Counted from the stretch's first letter, positions 1 to 8,918 are shown. The stretch: DNA of 64,000 nt from CAWCPR01 sp963797475 (GCA_963797475.1 CAWCPR010000019.1:124001-188000), one strand, 5' to 3'. The notes: a model not told the origin generated them from the sequence alone. Made by a program: numbers and translations.

Positions 1-2
1 GC

Positions 3-1571
3 TATCGCCAGGCGCTTGACAATTACCAAAAAACCCTCGATTACTGGCGTGAGGCCCAGAACGTAACCGGCCAGGCAAATTTGCTTAATAATCTGGGGGT
101 GCTTTATCACTTGCTAGGCGAATACGCTCAAGCCGCGAAAGTTTTTGAAGAAGGGCTGATCCACGCCAAGACCTATGGGTTTAAAAGAATTGAAGGCTAT
201 CTCCTGGGAGGAATTGGCGACCTTTATGCAGATTTAAATGCGATCGACCAGGCATTTACAGCCTACGGACGTGCGATGGAAATCGCCTCAAAGACTGAGG
301 ATCAATTCCTGCTCTTGCATCTAAATTTAGCCGAATGCGCGTTGGCCAGACTGTCGGGCAATTTCGCCCAGGCGCGTCAATACCTTAAATCTGCTCAACA
401 ATATTCTTCAGAGAGTAATTCGAATTACGAATTGGGCAGTTGGCAGCGTGAAGCGGGTTTGCTCGCATTCGCTTCTCAAGAGTTCCAGCTCGCCAGGGAT
501 CATCTTAAAACAGCCATAGCACATTTCAAAGATGGGAAGTTGATGGTCGAAGCTGCACGCAGCTTGCTTTATCTGACTGCGGCATCAAATGCTTCCGGCG
601 ATAAGGCTGCCGCTAAAACCAAGCTGGCCGAAGCATTCGAGATTGCTTCCAGCCTGGAAAGCCAGCACGTGCTCGTTATCCCCGGCCTGGTTGCCAAACA
701 ATTCCTTGCAGATGCGGCTAAAGAGCCAGGTCTCCAGGAAAAATGCGACGATTTGCTGCACTACATCGCGGAATTTGAAAGCAACCTGCCCTCCCTAAGA
801 CGCCGCCTGAGGCCCCACACGACTACCGTCCCATTTGCGCCGCCAAAATTGACCATCCGCGCTTTTGGACAGGCAAGCGTTGAGTTGGATGGCCGGCCAG
901 TTATCGCTACCGAATGGCAGAACCAACGCAGAGTCCGAGAATTCTTCTTCTACTTGGTAGCTCATCCAGAAGGTTTGTCAAAAGAAGCTTTAGGGTTGGC
1001 ATTTTGGCCAGATAGCTCACCTGCCCAACTGAAACTCCAGTTCAAAAACACAATGTACCGTCTGCGCTATGCCCTCGGTCAGGATGTCATTTTATTCGAT
1101 GGTGATCATTATTGGTTCAACAGGTCGCTGGATTACGAATTTGACGTTGAAATTCTCTTGGAAGCGATGGAAAAGGCCAGGGCGACTGACAATACCGATA
1201 TGAGAGCAGGTTTCTATAAGGAGATTGAAAGGAGATACCAGGGCATATACCTCCCGGATATCGAAGGAATCTGGGTACTTCCGTTCCGAGAGAGATTCTG
1301 GCAGATATATGTGGAATCAATCCTAAACCTGGCTCGCATTTACCTTGAAAGGGGATTTTACGACGAAACATTGGGCTATTGCGACCAAATTCTGTCCAAA
1401 GATCCATGCCTGGAAGAAGCACACCGGCTGGCGATGCGCGCTTATGCAGGAAAAGGCAATCGTGCAGCATTGACCCGCCAATTTAAACGCTGTCGACAGG
1501 CACTGATGGAAGAGATCAACGCTCAACCATCACCTCAAACGGAGTCGCTATACGAAGCATTAAAACATTAG
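3..1571 (+). CDS. TPR/BTAD-domain transcriptional regulator, C-terminal part
   Basis: The frame is open from the window edge, so the gene begins upstream and only the C-terminal ~520 codons are visible. The first ~250 residues are degenerate TPR helices (for example LLNNLGVLYHLLGEYAQA). Then follows a winged-helix segment (LTIRAFGQASVELDGRPV) and a bacterial transcriptional activator domain with further TPR-like helices to the C-terminus. This is the AfsR/SARP-MalT style layout in which TPRs sense a ligand or partner and the winged helix binds DNA. An upstream NB-ARC or similar ATPase may exist outside the window. A strong terminator follows directly. A small-peptide/DUF5317 cluster lies just downstream and could be its target, which is inference only. 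Confidence 0.85.
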   Translation, partial: YRQALDNYQKTLDYWREAQNVTGQANLLNNLGVLYHLLGEYAQAAKVFEEGLIHAKTYGFKRIEGYLLGGIGDLYADLNAIDQAFTAYGRAMEIASKTEDQFLLLHLNLAECALARLSGNFAQARQYLKSAQQYSSESNSNYELGSWQREAGLLAFASQEFQLARDHLKTAIAHFKDGKLMVEAARSLLYLTAASNASGDKAAAKTKLAEAFEIASSLESQHVLVIPGLVAKQFLADAAKEPGLQEKCDDLLHYIAEFESNLPSLRRRLRPHTTTVPFAPPKLTIRAFGQASVELDGRPVIATEWQNQRRVREFFFYLVAHPEGLSKEALGLAFWPDSSPAQLKLQFKNTMYRLRYALGQDVILFDGDHYWFNRSLDYEFDVEILLEAMEKARATDNTDMRAGFYKEIERRYQGIYLPDIEGIWVLPFRERFWQIYVESILNLARIYLERGFYDETLGYCDQILSKDPCLEEAHRLAMRAYAGKGNRAALTRQFKRCRQALMEEINAQPSPQTESLYEALKH

Positions 1572-1606
1572 CGGAGTGCCTGGAAAAATTAATACTAGAT
1601 AAAAAG

Positions 1607-1638
1607 AAGCCGATCTTTTTCCAAAGATCGGCTTTTTT
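1607..1638 (+). terminator. Rho-independent terminator
   Basis: A 12-bp perfect stem (1607-1618 with 1623-1634) and a 4-nt loop are followed by a run of T. It lies 36 bases after the stop of the BTAD regulator and ends that transcript. Confidence 0.93.
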
Positions 1639-1730
1639 GAATAATTTCGCCAATTAAGAGGCACCTTCGGTGACCACCATTTGTAATAATCATGACACAA
1701 GAAAACACAAACCAATTAAGGAGATGCAAG

Positions 1731-1874
1731 ATGGATAAAATCATTCGCCAAATCAGCCTGGATCTCGGAAATTTGAACAGCCAACACCTTCGTTTGTTGT
1801 TTGTCATTTTATCTCTAATTCTTTTCGTTTTAGGGGCAGGCGCTCCGAGTACACCGGGCGGCTTCGGCGGCTGA
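1731..1874 (+). CDS. small membrane peptide with Gly-rich C-terminus
   Basis: This 47-codon ORF starts at ATG 1731, chosen because AAGGAG at 1718-1723 gives good spacing; an in-frame ATG at 1692 lacks a ribosome site. The product has an N-terminal charged region, one hydrophobic helix (LLFVILSLILFVLGAG) and a tail ending STPGGFGG. Its stop is in frame with, and three bases before, the TTG start of the DUF5317 gene, so the two are probably translationally coupled. I do not recognise a family. A GG-terminated tail recalls secreted or processed peptides, but no export or processing gene is visible next to it. Confidence 0.55.
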   Translation: MDKIIRQISLDLGNLNSQHLRLLFVILSLILFVLGAGAPSTPGGFGG

Positions 1875-1877
1875 TCA

Positions 1878-2468
1878 TTGGTTCTGCTGATCGGCGTATT
1901 GGCAGGAAGCCTGGCTGGTTGGCTTCGCTCCAGGATCAACACAGGCGGACTACAATCTCCCCAACTGCACCTGCCATGGCTGATTATCGTAGGTTTTTTG
2001 CCGCAATTAGTCGCTTTCCAACTGCCAGCGACGCGCGAATTAATACCCACACCATGGATACCGGTTTGCCTGGTTAGCTCACAATTGCTCTTGCTGATCT
2101 TCGCCTGGGCGAACCGTAGACTTCCTGGTTTTTGGTTGTTATGTGTGGGTTTGATCTTTAACCTTGCAGTAATCAGCCTGAACGGCGGTTGGATGCCAAT
2201 CAGTCCTGAGACAATAACCCGTCTGGTACCTGATGCGCCACCCGAGGCTTTGAAGATCGGCGAGCGCCTCGGAAGCAGCAAGGATAGGATCATCCCAGAC
2301 GAGAAGACAAGTCTCAGGTGGTTGGATGATCGGCTGGTATTGCCCAACTTCATCCCTTACCGGGTCGCCTTCAGTGTCGGTGATTTATTGATTGCCGCTG
2401 GAGCCTTCTGGGTCTTGTGGTCATTAGGGGCTAAGGTCAACGGATATCAATCAAAAAGGAGCTTTTAA
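1878..2468 (+). CDS. DUF5317 family membrane protein
   Basis: This 196-residue multi-pass membrane protein matches the DUF5317 pattern: hydrophobic N-terminus with GVLAGSLAGWLR, central helices, the segment LNGGWMPISPE and a late NFIPYRVAFSVGDLLIAAG. Start is TTG 1878, where the family normally begins; it depends on coupling to the preceding peptide gene because no clear Shine-Dalgarno is seen. The stop codon overlaps the ATG of the next gene. DUF5317 function is unknown; it often lies near HD-GYP genes, as here. Confidence 0.8.
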   Translation: MVLLIGVLAGSLAGWLRSRINTGGLQSPQLHLPWLIIVGFLPQLVAFQLPATRELIPTPWIPVCLVSSQLLLLIFAWANRRLPGFWLLCVGLIFNLAVISLNGGWMPISPETITRLVPDAPPEALKIGERLGSSKDRIIPDEKTSLRWLDDRLVLPNFIPYRVAFSVGDLLIAAGAFWVLWSLGAKVNGYQSKRSF

Positions 2469-2725
2469 TGAATGTGTCGTATTATCAAGGCACTGCCGCA
2501 AGTTCAACAAAGGAACTAAGCCGGTTGTTGACCGCAGCGGTGGTCAATCAAAGATTTTGCAGGTTGCTCCTGGCGAATCCAGCAAATGCATTGGCTTGTG
2601 GATATAACGGAGAATCTTTTCGTTTGGAATCGGAGATAGAACACCGGGTGCTTTCAATCCAGGCGAAATCACTGGCCGAATTTGCCAGCCAATTAATGGA
2701 TGGTAGAAACCAACATAGTCATTAG
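2468..2725 (+). CDS. small NHLP/Os1348-like protein
   Basis: This 85-residue protein shares one base with the DUF5317 stop (TAATG). The middle reads NQRFCRLLLANPANALACGYNGE and then a helical region with SLAEFASQL. That arrangement (helix, LLxNPxxAL, helix) resembles the nitrile-hydratase-leader-like clan that includes Os1348-type RiPP leaders. No core peptide or RiPP enzyme is evident nearby, so a stand-alone structural role is equally possible. The family match is by pattern memory, not a search. Confidence 0.6.
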   Translation: MNVSYYQGTAASSTKELSRLLTAAVVNQRFCRLLLANPANALACGYNGESFRLESEIEHRVLSIQAKSLAEFASQLMDGRNQHSH

Positions 2726-2762
2726 AAGGGTTTTATATCGGTGAATTTACGGAAATTTTAGC

Positions 2763-4384
2763 GTGCAATCCGCTTCCGAAGATTTTCACAAATCAACGGG
2801 CCCGCCCTTCGGAAAAATAGAACCTAATCCAGGGTTACAGCCCCTTGGCCCACACATCGATCCCGGTCAGCAAAGACTGGTCGATAGTGGGCGATTTTCG
2901 CGCTCCCAACAGGACAGCTTCTTACCCCAATCATTTATCAATAATCTACCTGGAATGGTCTATCGCTGCCAGCTTGATAAGAATTGGACGATGGATTTTA
3001 TTAGCGATGGTTGTCAAGACCTTACAGGTTACCAAACCGCAGAACTCCTGAAGAACAAGACCATTTCCTACGCCCAAATTATCCATCCCGAAGATCGGGA
3101 GAAGGTTTGGGAGGATGTTTTCGCTGCACTACAGGCCCAAACATCCTTCGATATTACCTATAGAATCTGTACAAAAGATAAAGGCATGAAGTGGGTTCGG
3201 GAGCTTGGCCGAGGTCTTATCGTATCCGGCAAAGAAATTACTGTCTTAGAAGGGTTTATTACGGACGTTACCGATAAGATCCTTTCTGAGAAACGCGTCC
3301 ATCGCCAGGTTAAACGCTTCGAAGCTTTACGCCGGATTGATATGGCGATCAACGCCAGTTTCGACTTGCGGGTCACATTGGATATATTACTTGACCAGGT
3401 TACAACCCTGTTGAATGTCGACGCGGCAGACATTCTGCTATATAACTTTCAAACCCAACTTTTAGAATTTTCGGCAGGCCGTGGTTTTCAGACAGGCGCT
3501 ATGCGCGAGGCGAAATATCACCTTGGCGAAGGGTTTGCTGGAAAGGCTACTCTTGAGCGTCGCCCGATAACGATTCGAAACATTACCCCTTCGGAAACCG
3601 ATACCGAAATATCCGAAAGGTTTGAAGCCGAATCTTTTCATACCTATATCGGAATCCCTTTGATCACCAAAGGCGAGGTCAAGGGGATCCTCGAGATTTT
3701 TCACCGCTCCGATCTCCACCCCGACGCTGAATGGCAAGAATTCCTGGAAACTTTGGCTGGCCAAGCAGCAATTGCTGTCGAGAATGCAACCTTGTTTCAA
3801 GACCTTCAACGATCGAATATTGAACTCACCCTGGCCTATGATGCTACACTGGAAGGCTGGTCGAAAGCTCTAGAATTGAGGGACCAAGAAACTCAGGGAC
3901 ACTCCCAGCGAGTGACTGAAATGACTTTGCGCGTCGCTCAGGTGGTTGGCATTGATCAGGGGGATTTAAAGCACATCCGCCGGGGCGCCTTGTTGCATGA
4001 TATTGGGAAAATGGCAATCCCGGATAACATCCTCTTAAAGCCTGGACCTTTAACAACGGAAGAATGGTTGGTAATGCGTAATCATCCTGTCTACGCATAC
4101 AAACTTCTCTCGCCTATTGCAAATTTACGACCAGCCCTGGATATCCCTTACTGCCACCACGAGAAATGGGATGGATCCGGTTACCCGAGAGGGTTAAAGA
4201 GCTTCAGATCCCGCTCCCGGCCAGAATTTTTGCTGTCATCGATGTGTGGGATGCGCTGTTGTCAGATCGGACTTATCGACCTGCATGGGAAGAACCGCAA
4301 GTGATAAAATACATTCAAGAGCAAAGCGGTCTCCATTTCGATCCTAAGATCGTTAACATTTTCTTGCAGCTTATTCAAATCTGA
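2763..4384 (+). CDS. PAS-GAF-HD-GYP cyclic-di-GMP phosphodiesterase-like protein (frameshifted)
   Basis: The product has a PAS domain (about residues 60-160), a GAF domain (about 190-345) and an HD-GYP domain with HDIGKMAIPDNI and HHEKWDGSGYP. HD-GYP proteins usually hydrolyse cyclic-di-GMP under control of the sensory domains. The first frame runs out at 4304 after GYPRGLK. The expected continuation (ELQIPLPARIFAVIDVWDAL to the end at 4384) is in the frame starting near 4200. One missing A in the AAA at 4196-4198 restores a single frame with no gap against the family. Start is GTG 2763 without a strong ribosome site. A -1 slip on A-AAG is possible but not needed. Confidence 0.8.
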
Positions 4385-4500
4385 AATTTTACCTGGCCAA
4401 TTCTATAACTGAGGGGGCTCTGCAAATAAGATCTAACAGATTTTCATCAAGAAAGCGGTCATCTGGCGTATTCTGCTATAATCTAAACAATATCGAGTTT

Positions 4501-4647
4501 GTCCGGGAGGGTCACCTGGGTTTGGAAGGCATGCAAGAGCGCGCCCAGGCTATTGGAGCCAGGCTTGATATCGATTCCAGTCCTGGACGGGAGACGACAG
4601 TAAGCATCACGGTGCCGATTTGTAGATCGATTGATTCACCTTCTTGA
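4501..4647 (+). pseudogene. remnant of a NarL-type sensor histidine kinase (3' end only)
   Basis: Frame 1 reads EGHLGLEGMQERAQAIGARL and then DIDSSPGRETTVSITVP before a stop at 4645-4647. This is the G2/C-terminal part of a HisKA_3/HATPase_c kinase. The same frame is open back to at least 4381 but shows no recognisable N-box or start codon, so the rest of the kinase has been lost or scrambled. It sits immediately after the HD-GYP gene and in front of the nuclease gene. It was probably once a two-component kinase partner. Confidence 0.7.
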
Positions 4648-4695
4648 TCTTCTGACTATGTTTATTAAAATTGAATTTTGGGGAGGCAAAAAACA

Positions 4696-5718
4696 TTGGA
4701 CTACGCAGACTACCCCTTGAACGTTGTGCAGGATATCGTTCGCTTGCGGCGCAGGATTGCAGCCTCGGGAATCCCTGCCAAAATCACAGACCAAAACGCC
4801 TTGATCGCAACCTGGAACATACGCGCATTTGGGGATATATACCCCTCCTGGCTGCCAAACCCGGGCTCCCCAAAGCGAAACTACCGGGGTCTGGCAATTA
4901 TCGCAGAGATCATTCGCAGGTTCGATATTATCGCTATCCAGGAAGTCAAAAGAGAATTGTTTGGTTTGCGTTCCTTAATGGAATGGCTGGGGGATGATTG
5001 GGGCGTGATCTTCACCGACGTTACCGCCGGCGATCCAGGCAATTCTGAACGACTGGCGTTTGTGTTCGATCGTCGTCGAGCTGTCCCGGCTGGGTTGGCT
5101 GGCGAGATCGTACTGCCCACAGGGCCCGCTGGTGACGTTACGGTCCAGTTCGCTCGTACCCCCTACCTGGTCAGTTTCAAATGTGAGCAGGAACATTTTA
5201 TCCTTCTAACCGCGCATATTAAATACGGGAGCGTCCCGGAGGATCGGATCGGAGAGATCCGTTCTCTAGCCAATTTCCTCGCCAGTGAAATTCGAGACCG
5301 GGCAAAGGCTTCCAGCTCTGAAGAAACAAACCTGATCGTTTTAGGTGATTTCAATATTGACAAACGCGGCGACAACCCCCTTTTTCAAGCCTTCCGCTCG
5401 ACAGGCCTGTTCGTGCCCGACCAACTGGAGAATGTCCGTTCGGCCCTGGGATCTGAACCTAAGTACTACGATCAAATCGCGTGGTTCATGGGCGACTTGC
5501 ATATGAATTTTACGAACGCCGGATCAGTTGACTTTTCTGGGGCCGTTTTTCAAGAAATCAGCCAGGTTTCGATGACCTACCGTGTGTCAGACCATTTGCC
5601 CTTATGGGTGGAGTTTTCAACCGACAGTAGTGTGGAAAAGCTGGCGAAAACGCTGAATGTCGACCCATCCATGCCCGATCCATTCGCTATCGTTCCAGAT
5701 TTTCCTCCTGGCGGGTAA
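4696..5718 (+). CDS. endonuclease/exonuclease/phosphatase family protein
   Basis: This 340-residue protein carries the DNase I-like (EEP) motifs in order: ATWNIRAFGD, IIAIQEVKR, LTAHIKYG, VLGDFNIDKRGDN and VSDHLPLWVEF. These are the metal- and phosphate-binding residues of the fold. TTG 4696 is preferred because GGGAGG lies at 4681-4686; TTG 4678 would leave no ribosome site. No signal peptide is evident. The substrate (DNA, RNA, inositol phosphate or sphingolipid) cannot be read from sequence. It converges with the PIG-L gene, six bases apart. Confidence 0.85.
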   Translation: MDYADYPLNVVQDIVRLRRRIAASGIPAKITDQNALIATWNIRAFGDIYPSWLPNPGSPKRNYRGLAIIAEIIRRFDIIAIQEVKRELFGLRSLMEWLGDDWGVIFTDVTAGDPGNSERLAFVFDRRRAVPAGLAGEIVLPTGPAGDVTVQFARTPYLVSFKCEQEHFILLTAHIKYGSVPEDRIGEIRSLANFLASEIRDRAKASSSEETNLIVLGDFNIDKRGDNPLFQAFRSTGLFVPDQLENVRSALGSEPKYYDQIAWFMGDLHMNFTNAGSVDFSGAVFQEISQVSMTYRVSDHLPLWVEFSTDSSVEKLAKTLNVDPSMPDPFAIVPDFPPGG

Positions 5719-5724
5719 AACGGA

Positions 5725-6495
5725 TTATGAACCTGCTGCCGATGCCTGGGCTTGCTTTTCGTTCGTGGTTTTTTCCCAGGTCTCATCATCGACCAAAGTG
5801 ACAACCCGGAAACCCTCCGCATAGGCCATTTCTTTACCTTTCCCGCGCTCGCTTGCCCACTTCTTTATTTCAGGCTCAGGATCCCAATCCTTCATCTGGC
5901 TTTTGTGGGCGCGTAAGGCGGCAATTTTGAGATCGATCGTCTCCTCGATATTCACGAACAGGTCGGCGCCCTCCCAACTTGTTACATAAACTTTGCGTGG
6001 CTTGAAAGCCCTGTATCCTTCGTCTGCGAGCTCCTCAAACAGATTCGGCTGGCCGGCCGCTGGAAATGTCGCGTCCAACGCTGCAGTCGCAGCAGCCCGG
6101 TGGTCGGGATGATTGATATAATCATTACCCGCCCAAACAATCGTCGGATCGCCGGTCACTACGACTTCCGGACGAAACCTTCGAATTTCCCTCACCAGCC
6201 GTTTACGCAGTTCCAAAGTCGGCTGCAGTAAGCCGTCCGGTTCGCGTAAAAAGATCACTTCAACAGCCCCTACGATTTCAGCCGCTGCCCTTTGCTCCGC
6301 CTCTCGTATTTCCGTGGCTCGAGAGCGGGTCATTCCAGCTTCATCGATACCCACATCCCCGCTGGTGCAAAGTACGTAAGAAATGCGCGTCCCAGCTCGC
6401 GCCCAGCGCGCCAGGGTGCCTGAACAACTGAATTCAATATCATCCGGATGAGCTACAATTGCCATCGCGGTCTCTGGGATATAAAATGTATTCAT
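5725..6495 (-). CDS. PIG-L/LmbE family deacetylase
   Basis: The product is 256 residues and begins with a beta strand followed by AHPDDIEFSCSGTLARW, the zinc-binding AHPDD signature. A second HPDH motif (NHPDHRAAATAAL) lies further on. The family removes N-acetyl groups from sugar conjugates such as GlcNAc-inositol or GlcNAc-malate, the bacillithiol/mycothiol precursors; the natural substrate here is unknown. ATG 6495 is preceded on the reverse strand by GGAGGTAGAGG. The 167-bp region upstream contains two small palindromes (6605-6618, 6624-6637) of unknown role. Confidence 0.87.
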   Translation of the reverse strand: MNTFYIPETAMAIVAHPDDIEFSCSGTLARWARAGTRISYVLCTSGDVGIDEAGMTRSRATEIREAEQRAAAEIVGAVEVIFLREPDGLLQPTLELRKRLVREIRRFRPEVVVTGDPTIVWAGNDYINHPDHRAAATAALDATFPAAGQPNLFEELADEGYRAFKPRKVYVTSWEGADLFVNIEETIDLKIAALRAHKSQMKDWDPEPEIKKWASERGKGKEMAYAEGFRVVTLVDDETWEKTTNEKQAQASAAGS

Positions 6496-6662
6496 ATATA
6501 CCTCTACCTCCTAATCTGATAAATCTCTTTTCATCCGCCTATGATCTTCAACCAGGGACAAAGCACCCAACCTCTTTATTGATGAATCTCTATTTATCCT
6601 TTTGTGTGGTGCGCCACAAGCGCCTAACACTTGTTAGATCCTTAAAAATCATCTTGGATCGA

Positions 6663-8519
6663 TTAAGCTTTTAAAGCCTCTTTGGCCTTCTTCACTTGTT
6701 TGCCACGTTCTTCGGTGTTAAGGATGCGCTTACGGATGCGATAACTCTCCGGTGTAACCTCAAGCAACTCATCCTCGGCCAGGTACTCAATGGCTTCATC
6801 CAGGCTCATTTGTCGGGGTGGGGTTAAACGAATTTCCATTTCCCCTCTGGCAGCGCGTACGTTGGTTAAATGTTTCTTTTTGCATACATTTACTGCAAGT
6901 TCTCCGGAACGTTGGTGCTCTCCGATTACCATCCCTTCGTACACCTCTACGCCCGGTCCGTAAAACAAACTTCCCCGCTCTTCAGCGTTTTTTAATCCAT
7001 AAGTGGTGGTTTCACCAGGCTCCCAGGCGACCAGGGATCCAGTTGACCGGCCGGGTATAGCTCCAGCCATCGGCAGGTAACCATGGAATAACGCATGCAT
7101 GACGCCTATCCCACGGGTGGCCGTTAAGAATTGGTAGCGGAACCCCAACAGGCCGCGGGTAGGCACGAGGTACACCAGACCTACACTCCCATCTGGCAAA
7201 TCTCGCATATCCATCATCTGGCCGCGGCGAGACCCCAGCATTTCTACAACCACCCCTACGGTGTCGGAGCTGGTTTCAATGTGCAGGTCTTCGAAAGGCT
7301 CAAGCGTTTCGCCGTCCTGCCCATCTCGAAAGATCACTTCTGGCCTCGAGACTTGAAATTCGTAACCCTCCCGGCGCATCGTCTCGATTAAGATAGCAAG
7401 ATGTAATTCGCCGCGACCGGATACGGAAAAAGTGTCCGCGCTGGTTGTATCGGCTACGCGCAGTGCAACATTTTGACGTAGCTCGTCATAAAGGCGTTCG
7501 CGCAGTTTCCGAGAAGTACTCCAGCGCGATTCCCGTCCGGCAAATGGAGAAGTGTTTACGCCGAACGTCATACGCACGGTGGGTTCTTCCACCCGAATCG
7601 GCGCTAAAGCGACCGGATGCTCCGGGTCTGCCAAAGTCTCTCCGATTTCAACAGCCTCCAGGCCGGCGATGGCGACGATTTCGCCAGCAGACGCCTCTTC
7701 AACTTCCACCCGCTGCAACCCCTGGTGAACGTATAAATACCGGGCTCGCTCCGGCAAATCCTCTCCATGCAACGTTAGACGAGAGATTGGGTCGCCGACC
7801 TTAATCATCCCCGCAGATATTCTCCCTACTGCAGTCACGCCACGGTATTCATCGTATCCCAATGAAGTGACCAGTATCTGCAGAGGCGCCTGTGGGTCCA
7901 CCTTTGGCGCTGGGATATGGCGCAAGATGGCCTGAAAAAGCGGTTGAAGGTCGGGCCCCAATTCAGGCTCGAGGCTTGCCTGACCAGTAACCGCATTTGC
8001 ATAAACGACCGGAAAATCGGCCTGTTCATCACTGGCGCCTAATTCGATGAAAAGGTCAAAGGTTTGGTTAAGAGCTCGGGATGGATCCGCGTCTTTACGG
8101 TCCACTTTATTGATTACAACGATGGCGCGATGACCCATTTCCAGGGCTTTCTTCAAAACAAAACGAGTTTGCGGCATCGGTCCTTCGGCGGCATCCACGA
8201 GCAATAATACACCATCGACCATATTCATCACCCGCTCAACTTCCCCGCCAAAATCGGCGTGTCCGGGTGTATCCACAATATTGATCTTTACTTGCTGACC
8301 GATTTTCTGATCCCAAATCGTGATCGCGGTGTTCTTAGCTAATATCGTGATGCCGCGTTCACGCTCCAGATCATTGGAATCCATAACACGTTCAACAACT
8401 TGCTGGTTTTCGCGGAAAACACGCGCTTGCCTCAATAAGCCATCGACAAGGGTGGTCTTTCCGTGGTCAACATGAGCAATAATAGCGATATTACGAAGGT
8501 CGGTTCTTTCCAGGATCAT
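6663..8519 (-). CDS. typA: ribosome-associated GTPase TypA/BipA
   Basis: The 618-residue product is full length for TypA/BipA. It has the P-loop AHVDHGKTTLVDGLL, the switch region DLERERGITI, DTPGHADFGGEVERV, NKVDRKDADPSR, elongation-factor domains II, III and V, and a BipA-type C-terminal domain. TypA is a translational GTPase that binds the 70S ribosome and aids 50S maturation and stress adaptation. The gene is monocistronic and divergent from the ABC-F gene; its leader holds a candidate promoter and a terminator-like hairpin. Confidence 0.96.
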   Translation of the reverse strand: MILERTDLRNIAIIAHVDHGKTTLVDGLLRQARVFRENQQVVERVMDSNDLERERGITILAKNTAITIWDQKIGQQVKINIVDTPGHADFGGEVERVMNMVDGVLLLVDAAEGPMPQTRFVLKKALEMGHRAIVVINKVDRKDADPSRALNQTFDLFIELGASDEQADFPVVYANAVTGQASLEPELGPDLQPLFQAILRHIPAPKVDPQAPLQILVTSLGYDEYRGVTAVGRISAGMIKVGDPISRLTLHGEDLPERARYLYVHQGLQRVEVEEASAGEIVAIAGLEAVEIGETLADPEHPVALAPIRVEEPTVRMTFGVNTSPFAGRESRWSTSRKLRERLYDELRQNVALRVADTTSADTFSVSGRGELHLAILIETMRREGYEFQVSRPEVIFRDGQDGETLEPFEDLHIETSSDTVGVVVEMLGSRRGQMMDMRDLPDGSVGLVYLVPTRGLLGFRYQFLTATRGIGVMHALFHGYLPMAGAIPGRSTGSLVAWEPGETTTYGLKNAEERGSLFYGPGVEVYEGMVIGEHQRSGELAVNVCKKKHLTNVRAARGEMEIRLTPPRQMSLDEAIEYLAEDELLEVTPESYRIRKRILNTEERGKQVKKAKEALKA

Positions 8520-8560
8520 TTATTTCAAATCTCTATAACCATTAGCGGCTGGTTGAGCAC

Positions 8561-8590
8561 ACAAAAACCCCGGCCAAATTGGCCGAGGTT
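8561..8590 (-). terminator. attenuator-like hairpin in typA leader
   Basis: On the reverse strand a 12-bp stem (AACCTCGGCCAA with TTGGCCGGGGTT, one G-U pair) is followed directly by TTTTTGTGTG. It lies about 45 bases upstream of the typA start and downstream of the candidate promoter. No other reverse-strand gene precedes it, so it would act as an attenuator of typA or end a short leader RNA. Confidence 0.6.
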
Positions 8591-8637
8591 ATTCGGCTTG
8601 CCAGGTTCGTTTTCCGAAAACTTCAACAAACATCAAT

Positions 8638-8666
8638 ATCATATCAAAGGTAATACCTTTTGGGAA
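8638..8666 (-). promoter_or_regulatory. candidate typA promoter with palindrome in the spacer
   Basis: Read on the reverse strand, TTCCCA (8661-8666) and TATGAT (8638-8643) are separated by 17 bases. A perfect 15-bp palindrome, AAAGGTAATACCTTT (8646-8660), fills nearly the whole spacer. The half site AAAAGGTAT recurs at 8689-8697. An operator inside the spacer is typical of MerR-type control; the regulator is not identified. Confidence 0.5.
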
Positions 8667-8705
8667 GAGGTAACTCCAAATTGGCCCGAAAAGGTATTTT
8701 TCCTG

Positions 8706-8714
8706 TGATATAAT
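8706..8714 (+). promoter_or_regulatory. extended -10 promoter of the ABC-F gene
   Basis: TGATATAAT is an extended -10 element (TGnTATAAT). No good -35 box is seen, as is usual for extended -10 promoters. The predicted start site is about 8721, giving a leader of about 220 bases before the ABC-F gene. Confidence 0.6.
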
Positions 8715-8723
8715 CCCCCCGTT

Positions 8724-8840
8724 ATGCGTACTTTGTTCCATTTCCGAGCGCAAGGCTGTCTGGATGTCATCATGATAGGTGTTCGTGGCTTTACTTCACC
8801 CGAGCCTTATCGAATCGCGCCTGCTGCTCGAAACCCCTGA
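8724..8840 (+). CDS. candidate leader peptide (uORF) upstream of ABC-F gene
   Basis: This is a 38-codon ORF from ATG 8724 to TGA 8838-8840. It starts only a few bases after the predicted transcription start, so it would be leaderless or nearly so. A terminator-like hairpin follows 42 bases later. Short uORFs followed by an intrinsic terminator are the known layout for drug-responsive control of ABC-F ribosome protection genes. Coding status is unproven. Confidence 0.35.
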   Translation: MRTLFHFRAQGCLDVIMIGVRGFTSPEPYRIAPAARNP

Positions 8841-8881
8841 ATTCCAGAAATTATCGTTCTCATCGAACCCTTAATCCTCCC

Positions 8882-8918
8882 AAGCGCTGCAGGCTTTCAG
8901 ACTGCAGTGCTTTGTTTT
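8882..8918 (+). terminator. terminator/attenuator hairpin before ABC-F gene
   Basis: An 11-bp stem (8882-8892 with 8902-8912, one G-U pair) and a 9-base loop are followed by TGTTTT. It lies 26 bases before the ABC-F start, between the predicted promoter and the gene, so it would act as a conditional terminator. Confidence 0.6.

Noticed and set aside
1595..2353. 252-codon reverse ORF opposite DUF5317
   Set aside because: It overlaps the terminator and the well-supported forward genes and shows no protein-like pattern.
1731..2468. Single gene with in-frame TGA at 1872-1874 read as selenocysteine
   Set aside because: The peptide and DUF5317 are in the same frame, but DUF5317 proteins normally begin where the TTG 1878 start is, and no selenocysteine insertion hairpin is seen after the TGA.
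4160..4384. Programmed -1 frameshift in the HD-GYP gene on A-AAG
   Set aside because: There is no full slippery heptamer and no stimulatory hairpin. Five other one-base breaks in the window make a sequence indel the simpler explanation.
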